Assembly: GCA_030835185.1 (NCBI GenBank)
Contig: JAUQWL010000089.1
Span: 1 to 7,985, forward strand
DNA: 7,985 nucleotides
Source of the DNA: Solirubrobacterales bacterium
Lineage (GTDB): Bacteria > Actinomycetota > Thermoleophilia > Solirubrobacterales > 70-9
Direction of reading: 5' to 3'
How positions within the stretch are numbered: the stretch's first letter is position 1; each line of letters opens with the position of its first letter. The position numbers and the translations under genes are program-made. The notes beneath the pieces were generated by a model. That model saw only the letters and a program-made list of their open reading frames with translations, did no database searches and was not told where the DNA came from. This document shows positions 1-5,796 of this stretch, in pieces.

Positions 1-909
1 GCCGTGGTCGCGCTCGGCGGCAACGCCCTCCTCCCCCGCGGCGAGTCCCCCGAAGCCGCGCTTCAGTTCCGGGCGGCCCGCGAAGCCGCCAGGTCGCTGG
101 CCGGAGCGCTCGGCTCCCATCGCCTCGTGATCACCCACGGCAACGGTCCCCAGGTCGGACTGCTCGCCCTGATGAACGACGCCTACACGGGGGTGGATCC
201 ATACCCGCTCGACGTGCTCGACGCCGAAAGCGAAGGTCAGATCGGCTACGTGATCGAGATGGAGATCGACAACGCCACCGATGCCTGCGACACCGTGGCG
301 TTGATCACCAGGGTCGTAGTCGACGAGGCCGATCCGGCCTTCAACGAGCCGACCAAGTTCATCGGGCCGGTTTACGACGAAGAGACGGCGAAAGACCTCG
401 CCGCGAAACGCGGCTGGCCGGTCAAACAGGACGGCGAAGGGTGGCGCCGTGTCGTGCCCTCTCCCGAACCTCAGGCAATCGTCCAGCTGCCGGCGATCAG
501 CGAGCTGGTCGACTCCGGCTTCCTCGTGGTCTGTGCGGGCGGCGGCGGCATCCCGGTGGTCGAGGAAGACGGTGGCCACCGCGGCGTGGAGGCGGTGATC
601 GACAAGGATCTCTGCTCGGCCCGTCTCGCGGCCGACCTCGAGGCCGAAGTGCTGGTTCTGGCGACCGATGTCGACGCGGTCTATTTCGACTTCAACGGTC
701 CCGGCGAGCGGGCCATCGGCCGGGTGAGCGCGGCAGAGTTGAGAAACCACGACTTCCCCGACGGGTCGATGGGGCCGAAGGTCGAAGCTGCCTGCCGGAT
801 GGTTGAAGAGACCGGTGGCCGTGCCGCGATCGGCTCGCTGGAGGACCTTCCGGAGCTGCTCGACGGAACCGCGGGAACACAGGTGATCGCAAAGGAAGCG
901 GGATCATGA
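1..909 (+). CDS. arcC: Carbamate kinase, 5' end cut by window edge
   Basis: Carbamate kinase transfers phosphate from carbamoyl phosphate to ADP, giving ATP, CO2 and ammonia. It is the cytoplasmic energy-yielding last step of the arginine deiminase pathway. The frame is open from base 1 to TGA at 907-909 (302 codons). Counting from the first codon, the amino-acid kinase fold is shown by GGNAL (6-10), HGNGPQVG (46-53), the glycine run GGGGIPVV (180-187), DKDLCSARLA (201-210) and ATDVDAVY (221-228). The C-terminal GSMGPKVEAACR segment is also typical of the family. Family members usually begin with a few residues before VVALGGNAL, so the true start is probably just outside the window and the GTG at 4-6 is more likely an internal valine. 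Length fits the usual 300-315 residues. Its stop overlaps the start of a small ORF (ATGA at 906-909), and arcA follows closely, supporting a catabolic arc operon role. A biosynthetic-type or other carbamate kinase-like role is less likely given the arcA neighbour. Confidence 0.95.
   Translation, partial: AVVALGGNALLPRGESPEAALQFRAAREAARSLAGALGSHRLVITHGNGPQVGLLALMNDAYTGVDPYPLDVLDAESEGQIGYVIEMEIDNATDACDTVALITRVVVDEADPAFNEPTKFIGPVYDEETAKDLAAKRGWPVKQDGEGWRRVVPSPEPQAIVQLPAISELVDSGFLVVCAGGGGIPVVEEDGGHRGVEAVIDKDLCSARLAADLEAEVLVLATDVDAVYFDFNGPGERAIGRVSAAELRNHDFPDGSMGPKVEAACRMVEETGGRAAIGSLEDLPELLDGTAGTQVIAKEAGS
892..896 (+). promoter_or_regulatory. Ribosome binding site for the small ORF
   Basis: AAGGA lies inside AAAGGAAG at the end of arcC, nine bases before the ATG at 906. 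This is a well-placed Shine-Dalgarno match. It is a better match than anything in front of arcA, and it is the main reason to take the small ORF seriously. It is also coding sequence for the end of ArcC, so it could be chance. Confidence 0.5.
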
Positions 910-1007
910 GCGACGAGAACCGGGAACGCCATGCCGAGGACGAGGACGCCGGCGAAGCTGGTGACCTCGATCCGAGCCACCGGGCGAAGAAGCCGACATG
1001 CCCCTGA
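906..1007 (+). CDS. Small acidic ORF (33 aa) bridging arcC and arcA
   Basis: This 33-codon ORF starts at an ATG overlapping the arcC stop (ATGA) and ends at a TGA lying ten bases inside arcA, whose ATG is at 998. It therefore fills the whole gap between the two enzymes. The peptide begins MSDENRERHAEDEDAGEAG, has ten Asp/Glu residues, all within its first 22 positions, and ends in a short basic stretch followed by Thr-Cys-Pro. No membrane segment, signal peptide or known domain is visible. AAGGA stands nine bases before the start. It may be a real small protein, or a leader whose translation delivers ribosomes to the weakly signalled arcA start. It may also be a chance ORF in GC-rich DNA, where open frames are common. 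No function is assigned. Confidence 0.45.
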   Translation: MSDENRERHAEDEDAGEAGDLDPSHRAKKPTCP

Positions 1008-2215
1008 ACGCCGCATCCGAAGTCGGCAAGCTGCGCCGGGTGATCGTGCACCGGCCGGGACTCGAACACACGCGCCTCACTCCCGGGAATGCCGCCGACC
1101 TGCTCTTCGACGACGTGATCTGGGTCAGGCAGGCCAAGAAGGAGCACGACGGATTCGTCGAAGTGATGCGGGACCGGGGTGTCGAGGTGCTCTACGCCGA
1201 GCGACTGTTGACCGATGTCCTGGCGATCGAAGACGCCCGGGACTGGATCGTCGGGAAGGTCCTCTCCGAACGTCACGTCGGCCTCAGCCTCTCGCGCTCC
1301 CGCAGAAAGTGGGCCGAGTCGGCCGACCCGGCCGAGGTAGCCGACTTTCTGATCGGCGGAATCGTCAAAGGCGACATCGAAGGGGCCGGCCTCAAGTACG
1401 ACTCGTCCTATGCCGAAGGGATGCTCCTGCCCCCGCTGCCCAACTTCATGTTCCAGCGCGACTGCTCCTCCTGGATCTTCGACGGAGTGACGCTGAACCC
1501 GATGGCCATGCCGGCCCGGCGTCCGGAGACGGTCTTCATGGAGGCGATCTACAACCACCACCCGGTCTTCGCCGGCCGGGCATTCCATACCTGGTACGGC
1601 GGGGTCGAACAGGACTGGGGACCGGCCACCGTGGAGGGCGGCGACGTGATGCCACTGGGCAAAGGCGTCGTGATGGCCGGCATGGGCGAGCGGACCAGTC
1701 CGCAGGCGGTCGCGATGATAGCCCGGGAGATGTTCAAGGCCGGATCGGCTTCGCTGTTTCTCGCCGTGATGCTTCCGTCGGGCCGCTCGTACATGCACCT
1801 GGACACCGTCTTCACCATGGTGGATCGCGACGCCGCAACTCTGTTTCCAGATGTGATCGACGGTGCGCGGGTATGGAGACTCACGCCCGGGGAGGACCCG
1901 GATCTGCCCAATGTCGAAGAGTTCGACGGCGGCGTGATCGCAGCGCTCGAATCTGCACTGGAGATCGACTCGATCAAGGTCATCCCCACCGGCGGCGACA
2001 CTTTCGAAACCCGGCGCGAACAGTGGGACGACGGCAACAACGTGTTCTGCCTCGAACCCGGCGTCGTGGTCGCCTATGAACGAAACGTCGACACGAACAC
2101 ACGCCTTCGCAGAGAGGGAATCGAAGTAATCACGGTCGAAGGCTTCGAACTCGGCCGCGGCCGCGGCGGCGCCCACTGCATGACCTGTCCGATTGAACGC
2201 GACCCGGCCTACTGA
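998..2215 (+). CDS. arcA: Arginine deiminase
   Basis: ArcA hydrolyses arginine to citrulline and ammonia in the cytoplasm, the first step of the arginine deiminase pathway. The 405-residue product matches the usual 400-420. Guanidino-group-modifying motifs appear in order: FQRD (152-155, Asp155), EGGD (213-216, Glu213), MGER (229-232), HLDT (267-270, His267 and Asp269) and the C-terminal GGAHCMTCP with nucleophile Cys394. By family knowledge these correspond to the substrate-binding Asp/Glu, the His/Asp pair and the catalytic Cys, so the enzyme looks intact. The ATG at 998 is the only sensible start, because an in-frame TGA lies at 962-964 with no other start between. The ribosome site is weak (GAAGAAG at 986-992, five bases away), and the start overlaps the upstream small ORF, which suggests translational coupling. 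With arcC upstream it forms part of an arc operon. The order arcC-arcA is less usual than arcABC, and arcB is not in the window. Confidence 0.97.
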   Translation: MPLNAASEVGKLRRVIVHRPGLEHTRLTPGNAADLLFDDVIWVRQAKKEHDGFVEVMRDRGVEVLYAERLLTDVLAIEDARDWIVGKVLSERHVGLSLSRSRRKWAESADPAEVADFLIGGIVKGDIEGAGLKYDSSYAEGMLLPPLPNFMFQRDCSSWIFDGVTLNPMAMPARRPETVFMEAIYNHHPVFAGRAFHTWYGGVEQDWGPATVEGGDVMPLGKGVVMAGMGERTSPQAVAMIAREMFKAGSASLFLAVMLPSGRSYMHLDTVFTMVDRDAATLFPDVIDGARVWRLTPGEDPDLPNVEEFDGGVIAALESALEIDSIKVIPTGGDTFETRREQWDDGNNVFCLEPGVVVAYERNVDTNTRLRREGIEVITVEGFELGRGRGGAHCMTCPIERDPAY

Positions 2216-2232
2216 CGAACCCGCTGCCCTTC

Positions 2233-2278
2233 GGCGCAGACAAGCTCCTGCACACAGCCTGCGAAATCTGCGTCTTTT
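2233..2278 (+). terminator. Possible weak terminator after arcA
   Basis: GGCGCAGA (2233-2240) can pair with TCTGCGTC (2267-2274), with one G-U pair, and TTTT follows at 2275-2278. It lies 17 bases beyond the arcA stop, the right place for a rho-independent terminator. The 26-base loop is large and the T tract is short, so this is a tentative call. Confidence 0.3.
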
Positions 2279-2316
2279 CGAGAGAACCGACGTCTTGACC
2301 GAGGGGATGAACAGTC

Positions 2317-2343
2317 CGCTGCAGCGCTCGAACCCGCTCGAGC
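2317..2343. repeat. Paired inverted repeats in the convergent spacer
   Basis: CGCTGCAGCG (2317-2326) is a perfect 10-bp palindrome. It adjoins GCTCGA (2326-2331) and TCGAGC (2338-2343), a 6-bp stem with a 6-base loop. They lie between the ends of arcA and the convergent permease gene, where a bidirectional transcription stop would be expected. Neither has a T run on either strand, so the role is unproven. The rest of the 2216-2365 spacer shows nothing else I can identify. Confidence 0.3.
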
Positions 2344-2365
2344 TACGATCGCATGCCGGTCGTCG

Positions 2366-4012
2366 TCATCTCAGGTCGCGACGGTTGAACAGGACAAGCG
2401 ACAGCGCGATCAGGCCGGCGGTCAGCCCGCCCAGGATCAGTGCATGGCTCCAGTCGATGCCGTTGACCAGCGGGTCCCCGGTCAGGTAGTAGCAGAACGG
2501 CGAGAGCTTGGCGAAATCGGAAAGGTTGTCGCTCAGGGGAAGCATTGAATTGGCCAGGTAAGCCACGAAAGCCGCCCCGGCCGAACCGAACGCGGCCAGC
2601 GGCACCCGGCCCGTAGCCGCCCCGAGGGCGAGCGCCAGCGCGCCGAAGACGGAAGCGAGCAGTCCGGCCATGAGCGAGGTGGCGAGGATCTCCGTGGTCC
2701 CGACCCCGAGGTCACCGAGCCAGGAGCCGAGCGCGACGCCGATCGAGGTGAGCACCACGGCGATCCCGACGTTGATCAGCATCGCAGCCGACTTGCCGAG
2801 CACTATCCTGCTGCGGCTGATCGGCCTCGCCAGCAGCAGGCCCATGGTGCCGGTCTTCTCCTCACTGCCGAGGGCTCTCGAGCCCATGGTCGCTGCGAGC
2901 GCGATCAGGGCGATCGGCACCACCAGGCTGTACAACTCACCGGTCAGCCAGCCTTCGGGTGTCCCCATATCCACGTTTCCGACCAGGGCCATGACGCCTT
3001 CGGGCAGGTCTTCGCTGATCGTTGCGAGGTCTGCCTGCAAACCATTGAACATCAGCCCGATCAGGATGCCGAGGAGGACGATCGCGAGGCTGATGACGGC
3101 CAGCATGCCCTGCTGCTCGGAGGCGGTCTTGGTGACGACTCCCGACACCCTCGCGGTTCCGGCGAGCTTCTCCATCGCGCGATGCGTGAGCGGGTTGTCC
3201 CGGAGCCGGTCGAGCAGCGAGGTGCCGACCGTTCTTTCGCGCAGGTCCCGGCGCTGGAACCCGACCGCCGCGACCCCGATGAAGAGCGCCGAGAGGCCGA
3301 GCTGGACCGCCAGATGGGCACCGTCGACGCCGTTCCTGAGGGGATCGCTGCCGTTGTAGTAGTACCAGGGGAAGATCTTCGCGAGATCAGCCAGTCCGGA
3401 GACCATCGGAAGCAGGCTGACGGCCAGATACGAGACGACCATGAGTCCGGCGGCGATACCCGACGAAAGCGACGGGTTGCCGGTCCAGCCTCCGACCGCA
3501 AGTGCCAGCAGGCCGAAGACGAGCGCGTTGGCGAACATGTGGAGCATCAGCGCGTCGATATGCGTTCCCGCGGTGGATATGCCCACGATCCCGGGGGCGA
3601 GAAGGCCCGCCCCGAGCAGCACCAGGCCACCGAGGACGACCAGGCAGATCAGGCCGGCGGTCTTGTGGGCGAGTACGTATCCGCGGCTCCTGGGGTTGCC
3701 CAGCAGGATGCCCATCGTGCCATCGCGCTCCTCGCCGGCTATCGAAGAAGTGCCTATCGAGACTGCCACCCCTGCATAGGCCAGCGCAGCCATGAAGCTG
3801 TAGATCGCTCCGTATGCGAGCTGGCTGACTCCCCCTTCAGAGCTGAACCCGTAGAGGTTCTTGAGCGCCTCGGGCATGTCCTGGTAGATGGAAAGGTCGA
3901 TGCCCTTGTACACCGCGGCGGCGCCGGTCAGCAGCAGGCCGATGCTCACGGTTGCGACCGTCATCGACGTCCAGCGATCGCTGATCGACTTGGTGAAGAC
4001 GCTCGCCAGCAT
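2366..4012 (-). CDS. ABC-2 type permease, internally duplicated (two fused permease units)
   Basis: This is a 548-residue inner-membrane permease of an ABC exporter, with many hydrophobic segments (for example about 17-35, 64-91, 119-147, 160-175, 184-203, 236-252, 303-321, 361-379, 409-430 and 442-465). Its two halves are homologous and register at a constant offset of 290 residues. GTMG occurs at 98-101 and 388-391, LP..(10)AK at 201-212 and 491-502, YY..(G)DPL.NG around 218-228 and 508-518, and RRDLR at 254-258 and 544-548. Each half resembles one ABC-2 permease, with the (E)E...GTMG.LL..P.SR cytoplasmic motif, so one chain may replace the usual dimer. Double-length permeases of this kind are known in actinobacteria and are often annotated as antibiotic exporters (COG3559-like), but the substrate here is unknown. 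The ATG shares one base with the ATPase stop (TGATG) and lacks a good ribosome site, which points to reinitiation from the ATPase gene. Confidence 0.9.
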   Translation of the reverse strand: MLASVFTKSISDRWTSMTVATVSIGLLLTGAAAVYKGIDLSIYQDMPEALKNLYGFSSEGGVSQLAYGAIYSFMAALAYAGVAVSIGTSSIAGEERDGTMGILLGNPRSRGYVLAHKTAGLICLVVLGGLVLLGAGLLAPGIVGISTAGTHIDALMLHMFANALVFGLLALAVGGWTGNPSLSSGIAAGLMVVSYLAVSLLPMVSGLADLAKIFPWYYYNGSDPLRNGVDGAHLAVQLGLSALFIGVAAVGFQRRDLRERTVGTSLLDRLRDNPLTHRAMEKLAGTARVSGVVTKTASEQQGMLAVISLAIVLLGILIGLMFNGLQADLATISEDLPEGVMALVGNVDMGTPEGWLTGELYSLVVPIALIALAATMGSRALGSEEKTGTMGLLLARPISRSRIVLGKSAAMLINVGIAVVLTSIGVALGSWLGDLGVGTTEILATSLMAGLLASVFGALALALGAATGRVPLAAFGSAGAAFVAYLANSMLPLSDNLSDFAKLSPFCYYLTGDPLVNGIDWSHALILGGLTAGLIALSLVLFNRRDLR

Positions 4013-4932
4013 CAGGAAGCTTCAGTCCGGTCCGTCTCGTCGTCGCGGTAGTAGGTGAGGAAGATCTCGTCGAGGTCGGCCTCGCGCGTGCGGATGTCGA
4101 GCACGTTGTTGCCTTCCGCCAGCGTCTTCAGCAGGTCTGCCATGCGCCCGTCAAAAGAAAGCGTCGCCCGGTCCCGGTCGACTTTGATGTCGCGTATGCC
4201 GGCAACTCCCGCGAGCCCGGACTCCCGGGCCGGACCGTCGAACTGAACGTCGATCTTGCGCATCGCCTTGGATCGCATCTCGGCCAGTGACTCGAGCGCA
4301 ACCAGTCTGCCGTGGCGGATGATGCCGACCCGGTCTGCCACCAGCTGCACCTCCGAAAGCGTGTGGCTCGAAAGGAAGACCGTCCGGCCCTCGGCGGCGA
4401 GCTCCTGGAGGATGGCGTGGAACTCGCTCTGCATCAGCGGATCGAGACCGGCGCTCGGTTCGTCCATGATCAGCAGCTCCGGCCTGTTCATGAAGGCCTG
4501 GATCAGACCGACCTTCTGGCGGTTGCCGGACGAAAGGTTTCCGATCTTCTTCGTGAGGTCGGCGTTGAGCCGCTCGGCCAGTTCACCGACATAGGACCAG
4601 TCGACTCCTCCCCGGAGATTGGCGAAGTAGGTCAGGGTGTCCCGGCCGGTCAGGTTCGGGTAGAGGACGGTGCCGCTGGGCAGATATCCGATGTGGCGAC
4701 GGATCTCGACCGAGTCCGCGCGGCTGTCGAAACCCAGGATCGAGGATCGTCCCTCGGTCGGCCTTATCTCGTCGAGGATCGTCCGGATCATGGTCGTCTT
4801 GCCGGCCCCGTTCGGGCCGAGGAAGCCGAAAATCTCACCCGTCTCGAGCGTCAGGTCCAGCCTCTGCAGGGCCTTGACATCGCCGTAGTGCTTGCTCAGG
4901 TTCTCTGCCTTGATCGGCGCTGCGTTGCTCAT
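4012..4932 (-). CDS. ABC transporter ATP-binding protein
   Basis: This 306-residue nucleotide-binding subunit powers the permease encoded immediately downstream. Visible motifs are Walker A GPNGAGKTT (39-47), signature LSSGNRQKVGL (133-143), Walker B LLIMDEP with catalytic Glu158 (153-159), D-loop AGLDP (161-165) and the H-loop His190 in SSHTLSE. The usual Q-loop glutamine is not evident; the region reads GYLPSGTVLYP (82-92), and the signature departs from LSGGQ. Both variants are typical of the CcmA/NatA-like exporter ATPases (COG1131) rather than signs of decay. A C-terminal extension of about 80 residues follows the ATPase core, as in that group. The start at 4932 is chosen because GGAGGAG lies eight bases upstream and the N-terminus MSNAAPIKAENLSKHYG is standard; an in-frame start at 5016 would add 28 unsupported residues. 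Its ATG overlaps the tetR stop (ATGA). Confidence 0.95.
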   Translation of the reverse strand: MSNAAPIKAENLSKHYGDVKALQRLDLTLETGEIFGFLGPNGAGKTTMIRTILDEIRPTEGRSSILGFDSRADSVEIRRHIGYLPSGTVLYPNLTGRDTLTYFANLRGGVDWSYVGELAERLNADLTKKIGNLSSGNRQKVGLIQAFMNRPELLIMDEPSAGLDPLMQSEFHAILQELAAEGRTVFLSSHTLSEVQLVADRVGIIRHGRLVALESLAEMRSKAMRKIDVQFDGPARESGLAGVAGIRDIKVDRDRATLSFDGRMADLLKTLAEGNNVLDIRTREADLDEIFLTYYRDDETDRTEAS

Positions 4933-5642
4933 GTCCCGTTCTCCTCCAGTTCGTCCGAGGTCTTCGTTCCGGGAGCGACCGACGCTCCGACACCCCAGCG
5001 GGCCCGGTCGGGCCACTGCGATCCGTGGACGGCAGAAACCCCGGCTCCGATGAAGGAGAGTGCCTTGTCAAGAATCGTCAATTGATGACTCAGCGAAGGG
5101 ATCTCGCTGGTCGACACCCTGAATCTCTCTTCGCTCAGCACCGCAAAGACCGCGACGGTCGCCGCTGCCGCCAGGCGAGGTTCGAGGTCATCCGGCGACT
5201 GCCCGAGATCGTCGGCGAAGTTGGCCGCCAGCAGCTTCTCGAAGTCGTGGTGGCGGCTGTGCTCGAACCTCTGAAGCTCTTCGCTGGAATCGATGATCCG
5301 CCTCTGACGCCGCATCTCCGGCTCCCGCCGCTCCCAGAGCTCGCGCTCGCCCAGGAGCCAGGAACGGAAGGCATGCAGCGTGGTTTCACCGGGGTCACGA
5401 AGTCGGAGCGAAGCCTCGATCGAAGTCCCCTGCTCACCCCAGCTTTCGAAGACGAGTTCCTCCTTCAGCGGAAAGTAGGTGGAAACGGTCCTCGGGGAGA
5501 CTTCGGCAGCCTCGGCGATCTGGGCGATGGTCGTCCCCGCGTAGCCGTTCTCATCGAACAGGTTCATCGCCACCCGCGCGATCGTCTCCCGCGTCCGGCG
5601 CTTCTTCATCTCTCGCAATCCGGGGCGTTCCTGGTCGCTCAT
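4929..5642 (-). CDS. TetR/AcrR-family transcriptional regulator
   Basis: This 237-residue protein has an N-terminal TetR DNA-binding domain. It contains RRTRETIARVAMNLF (15-29), then ENGYAGTTIAQIAEAAEVS (31-49), with the recognition helix running into PRTVSTYFPLKEELV (50-64). The C-terminal helical part would bind ligand and form the dimer; it is not conserved enough to name an effector. The family mostly represses neighbouring export genes until a ligand binds. It is the first gene of an operon with the ABC ATPase (ATGA overlap) and permease, and is divergent from an MMPL exporter, so these are the likely targets. The ATG at 5642 is preferred to a TTG at 5669, because the TTG lies inside a palindrome and would add nine Cys-rich residues. 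No Shine-Dalgarno sequence precedes 5642, while TATGTT lies six bases upstream, which fits leaderless initiation. Confidence 0.93.
   Translation of the reverse strand: MSDQERPGLREMKKRRTRETIARVAMNLFDENGYAGTTIAQIAEAAEVSPRTVSTYFPLKEELVFESWGEQGTSIEASLRLRDPGETTLHAFRSWLLGERELWERREPEMRRQRRIIDSSEELQRFEHSRHHDFEKLLAANFADDLGQSPDDLEPRLAAAATVAVFAVLSEERFRVSTSEIPSLSHQLTILDKALSFIGAGVSAVHGSQWPDRARWGVGASVAPGTKTSDELEENGT
4941..4947 (-). promoter_or_regulatory. Strong ribosome binding site for the ABC ATPase
   Basis: On the minus strand GGAGGAG precedes the ATG at 4932 by eight bases. It is embedded in the last codons of tetR, where it encodes part of the Leu-Glu-Glu-Asn tail. It fixes the ATPase start and allows more ATPase than regulator to be made from one transcript. 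Confidence 0.8.
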
Positions 5643-5648
5643 GGCGCG

Positions 5649-5654
5649 AACATA
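5649..5654 (-). promoter_or_regulatory. Candidate -10 box for a leaderless tetR transcript
   Basis: On the minus strand TATGTT fits the TAnnnT pattern and lies six bases before the tetR ATG, so transcription would start at or next to the start codon. That explains the lack of a ribosome site. No convincing -35 box is seen. TATGCT at 5654-5659 is an alternative -10. Confidence 0.35.
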
Positions 5655-5674
5655 GCATATTGTGCACAACCTGC
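5655..5674. promoter_or_regulatory. Candidate TetR operator (TTGTGCACAA palindrome)
   Basis: TTGTGCACAA (5660-5669) is a perfect 10-bp palindrome. With outer arms GCA (5655-5657) and TGC (5672-5674) it becomes a 20-bp dyad with 16 of 20 positions symmetric. That size suits a TetR dimer site. It lies directly upstream of the proposed tetR -10 box, where bound repressor would block transcription of tetR and the ABC genes. Binding by this TetR is inferred. Confidence 0.5.
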
Positions 5675-5687
5675 AGCATTGCGTATT

Positions 5688-5703
5688 CAGTGAAACTGCA
5701 CTG
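5688..5703. promoter_or_regulatory. Second inverted repeat in the divergent control region
   Basis: CAGTG (5688-5692) and CACTG (5699-5703) form a dyad with a 6-base spacer, overlapping the short palindrome TTCAGTGAA (5686-5694). CTGCAG occurs on both sides at 5671-5676 and 5705-5710. It lies near the middle of the tetR-MMPL spacer and could be a second operator serving the MMPL side. Confidence 0.3.
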
Positions 5704-5724
5704 TCTGCAGATATGGCCCGACTG

Positions 5725-5733
5725 TGCTACTTT
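5725..5733 (+). promoter_or_regulatory. Possible extended -10 promoter for the MMPL gene
   Basis: TGCTACTTT reads as TG, one base, then a -10-like TACTTT, an extended -10 arrangement, about 64 bases before the MMPL start codon. The sequence at the matching -35 position (CTGCAG, 5705-5710) is a poor match, so this is weak. Confidence 0.25.
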
Positions 5734-5758
5734 CTCCCAGCGATTCACCGAGAGCCCC

Positions 5759-5773
5759 TCGAAGCGGCTTCGA
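5759..5773. repeat. 15-bp palindrome in the MMPL leader
   Basis: TCGAAGC and GCTTCGA flank a single central G, giving a perfect 7-bp dyad 23 bases before the MMPL ATG. As DNA it could be an operator. As RNA the one-base loop is too tight unless the inner pairs open. The first 14 bases recur exactly at 6787-6800 inside the MMPL gene. Confidence 0.4.
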
Positions 5774-5796
5774 AACGAGCAAAGAAATGGAACTTG

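Noticed and set aside
692..2176. A 494-codon open frame on the minus strand across arcC and arcA
   Set aside because: It is antisense to two genes with intact catalytic motifs, its product is His/Arg/Gly-rich with no recognisable domain, and long antisense frames are expected in GC-rich coding DNA.
3182..4051. A 289-codon plus-strand frame opposite the permease
   Set aside because: It is the antisense image of the permease gene; it shows no motif and no ribosome site, while the minus frame shows a duplicated membrane protein.
4933..5016. N-terminal extension of the ABC ATPase to 5016
   Set aside because: The 28 added residues overlap tetR deeply and resemble no ATPase N-terminus; GGAGGAG before 4932 fixes the start.
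5025..5693. A 222-codon plus-strand frame opposite tetR
   Set aside because: The minus strand encodes a textbook TetR helix-turn-helix, and this frame would also run into the control region.
5713..5796. Earlier in-frame ATG for the MMPL gene at 5713
   Set aside because: It would add 28 residues without family support and place the start upstream of the best promoter-like element; no ribosome site precedes it.
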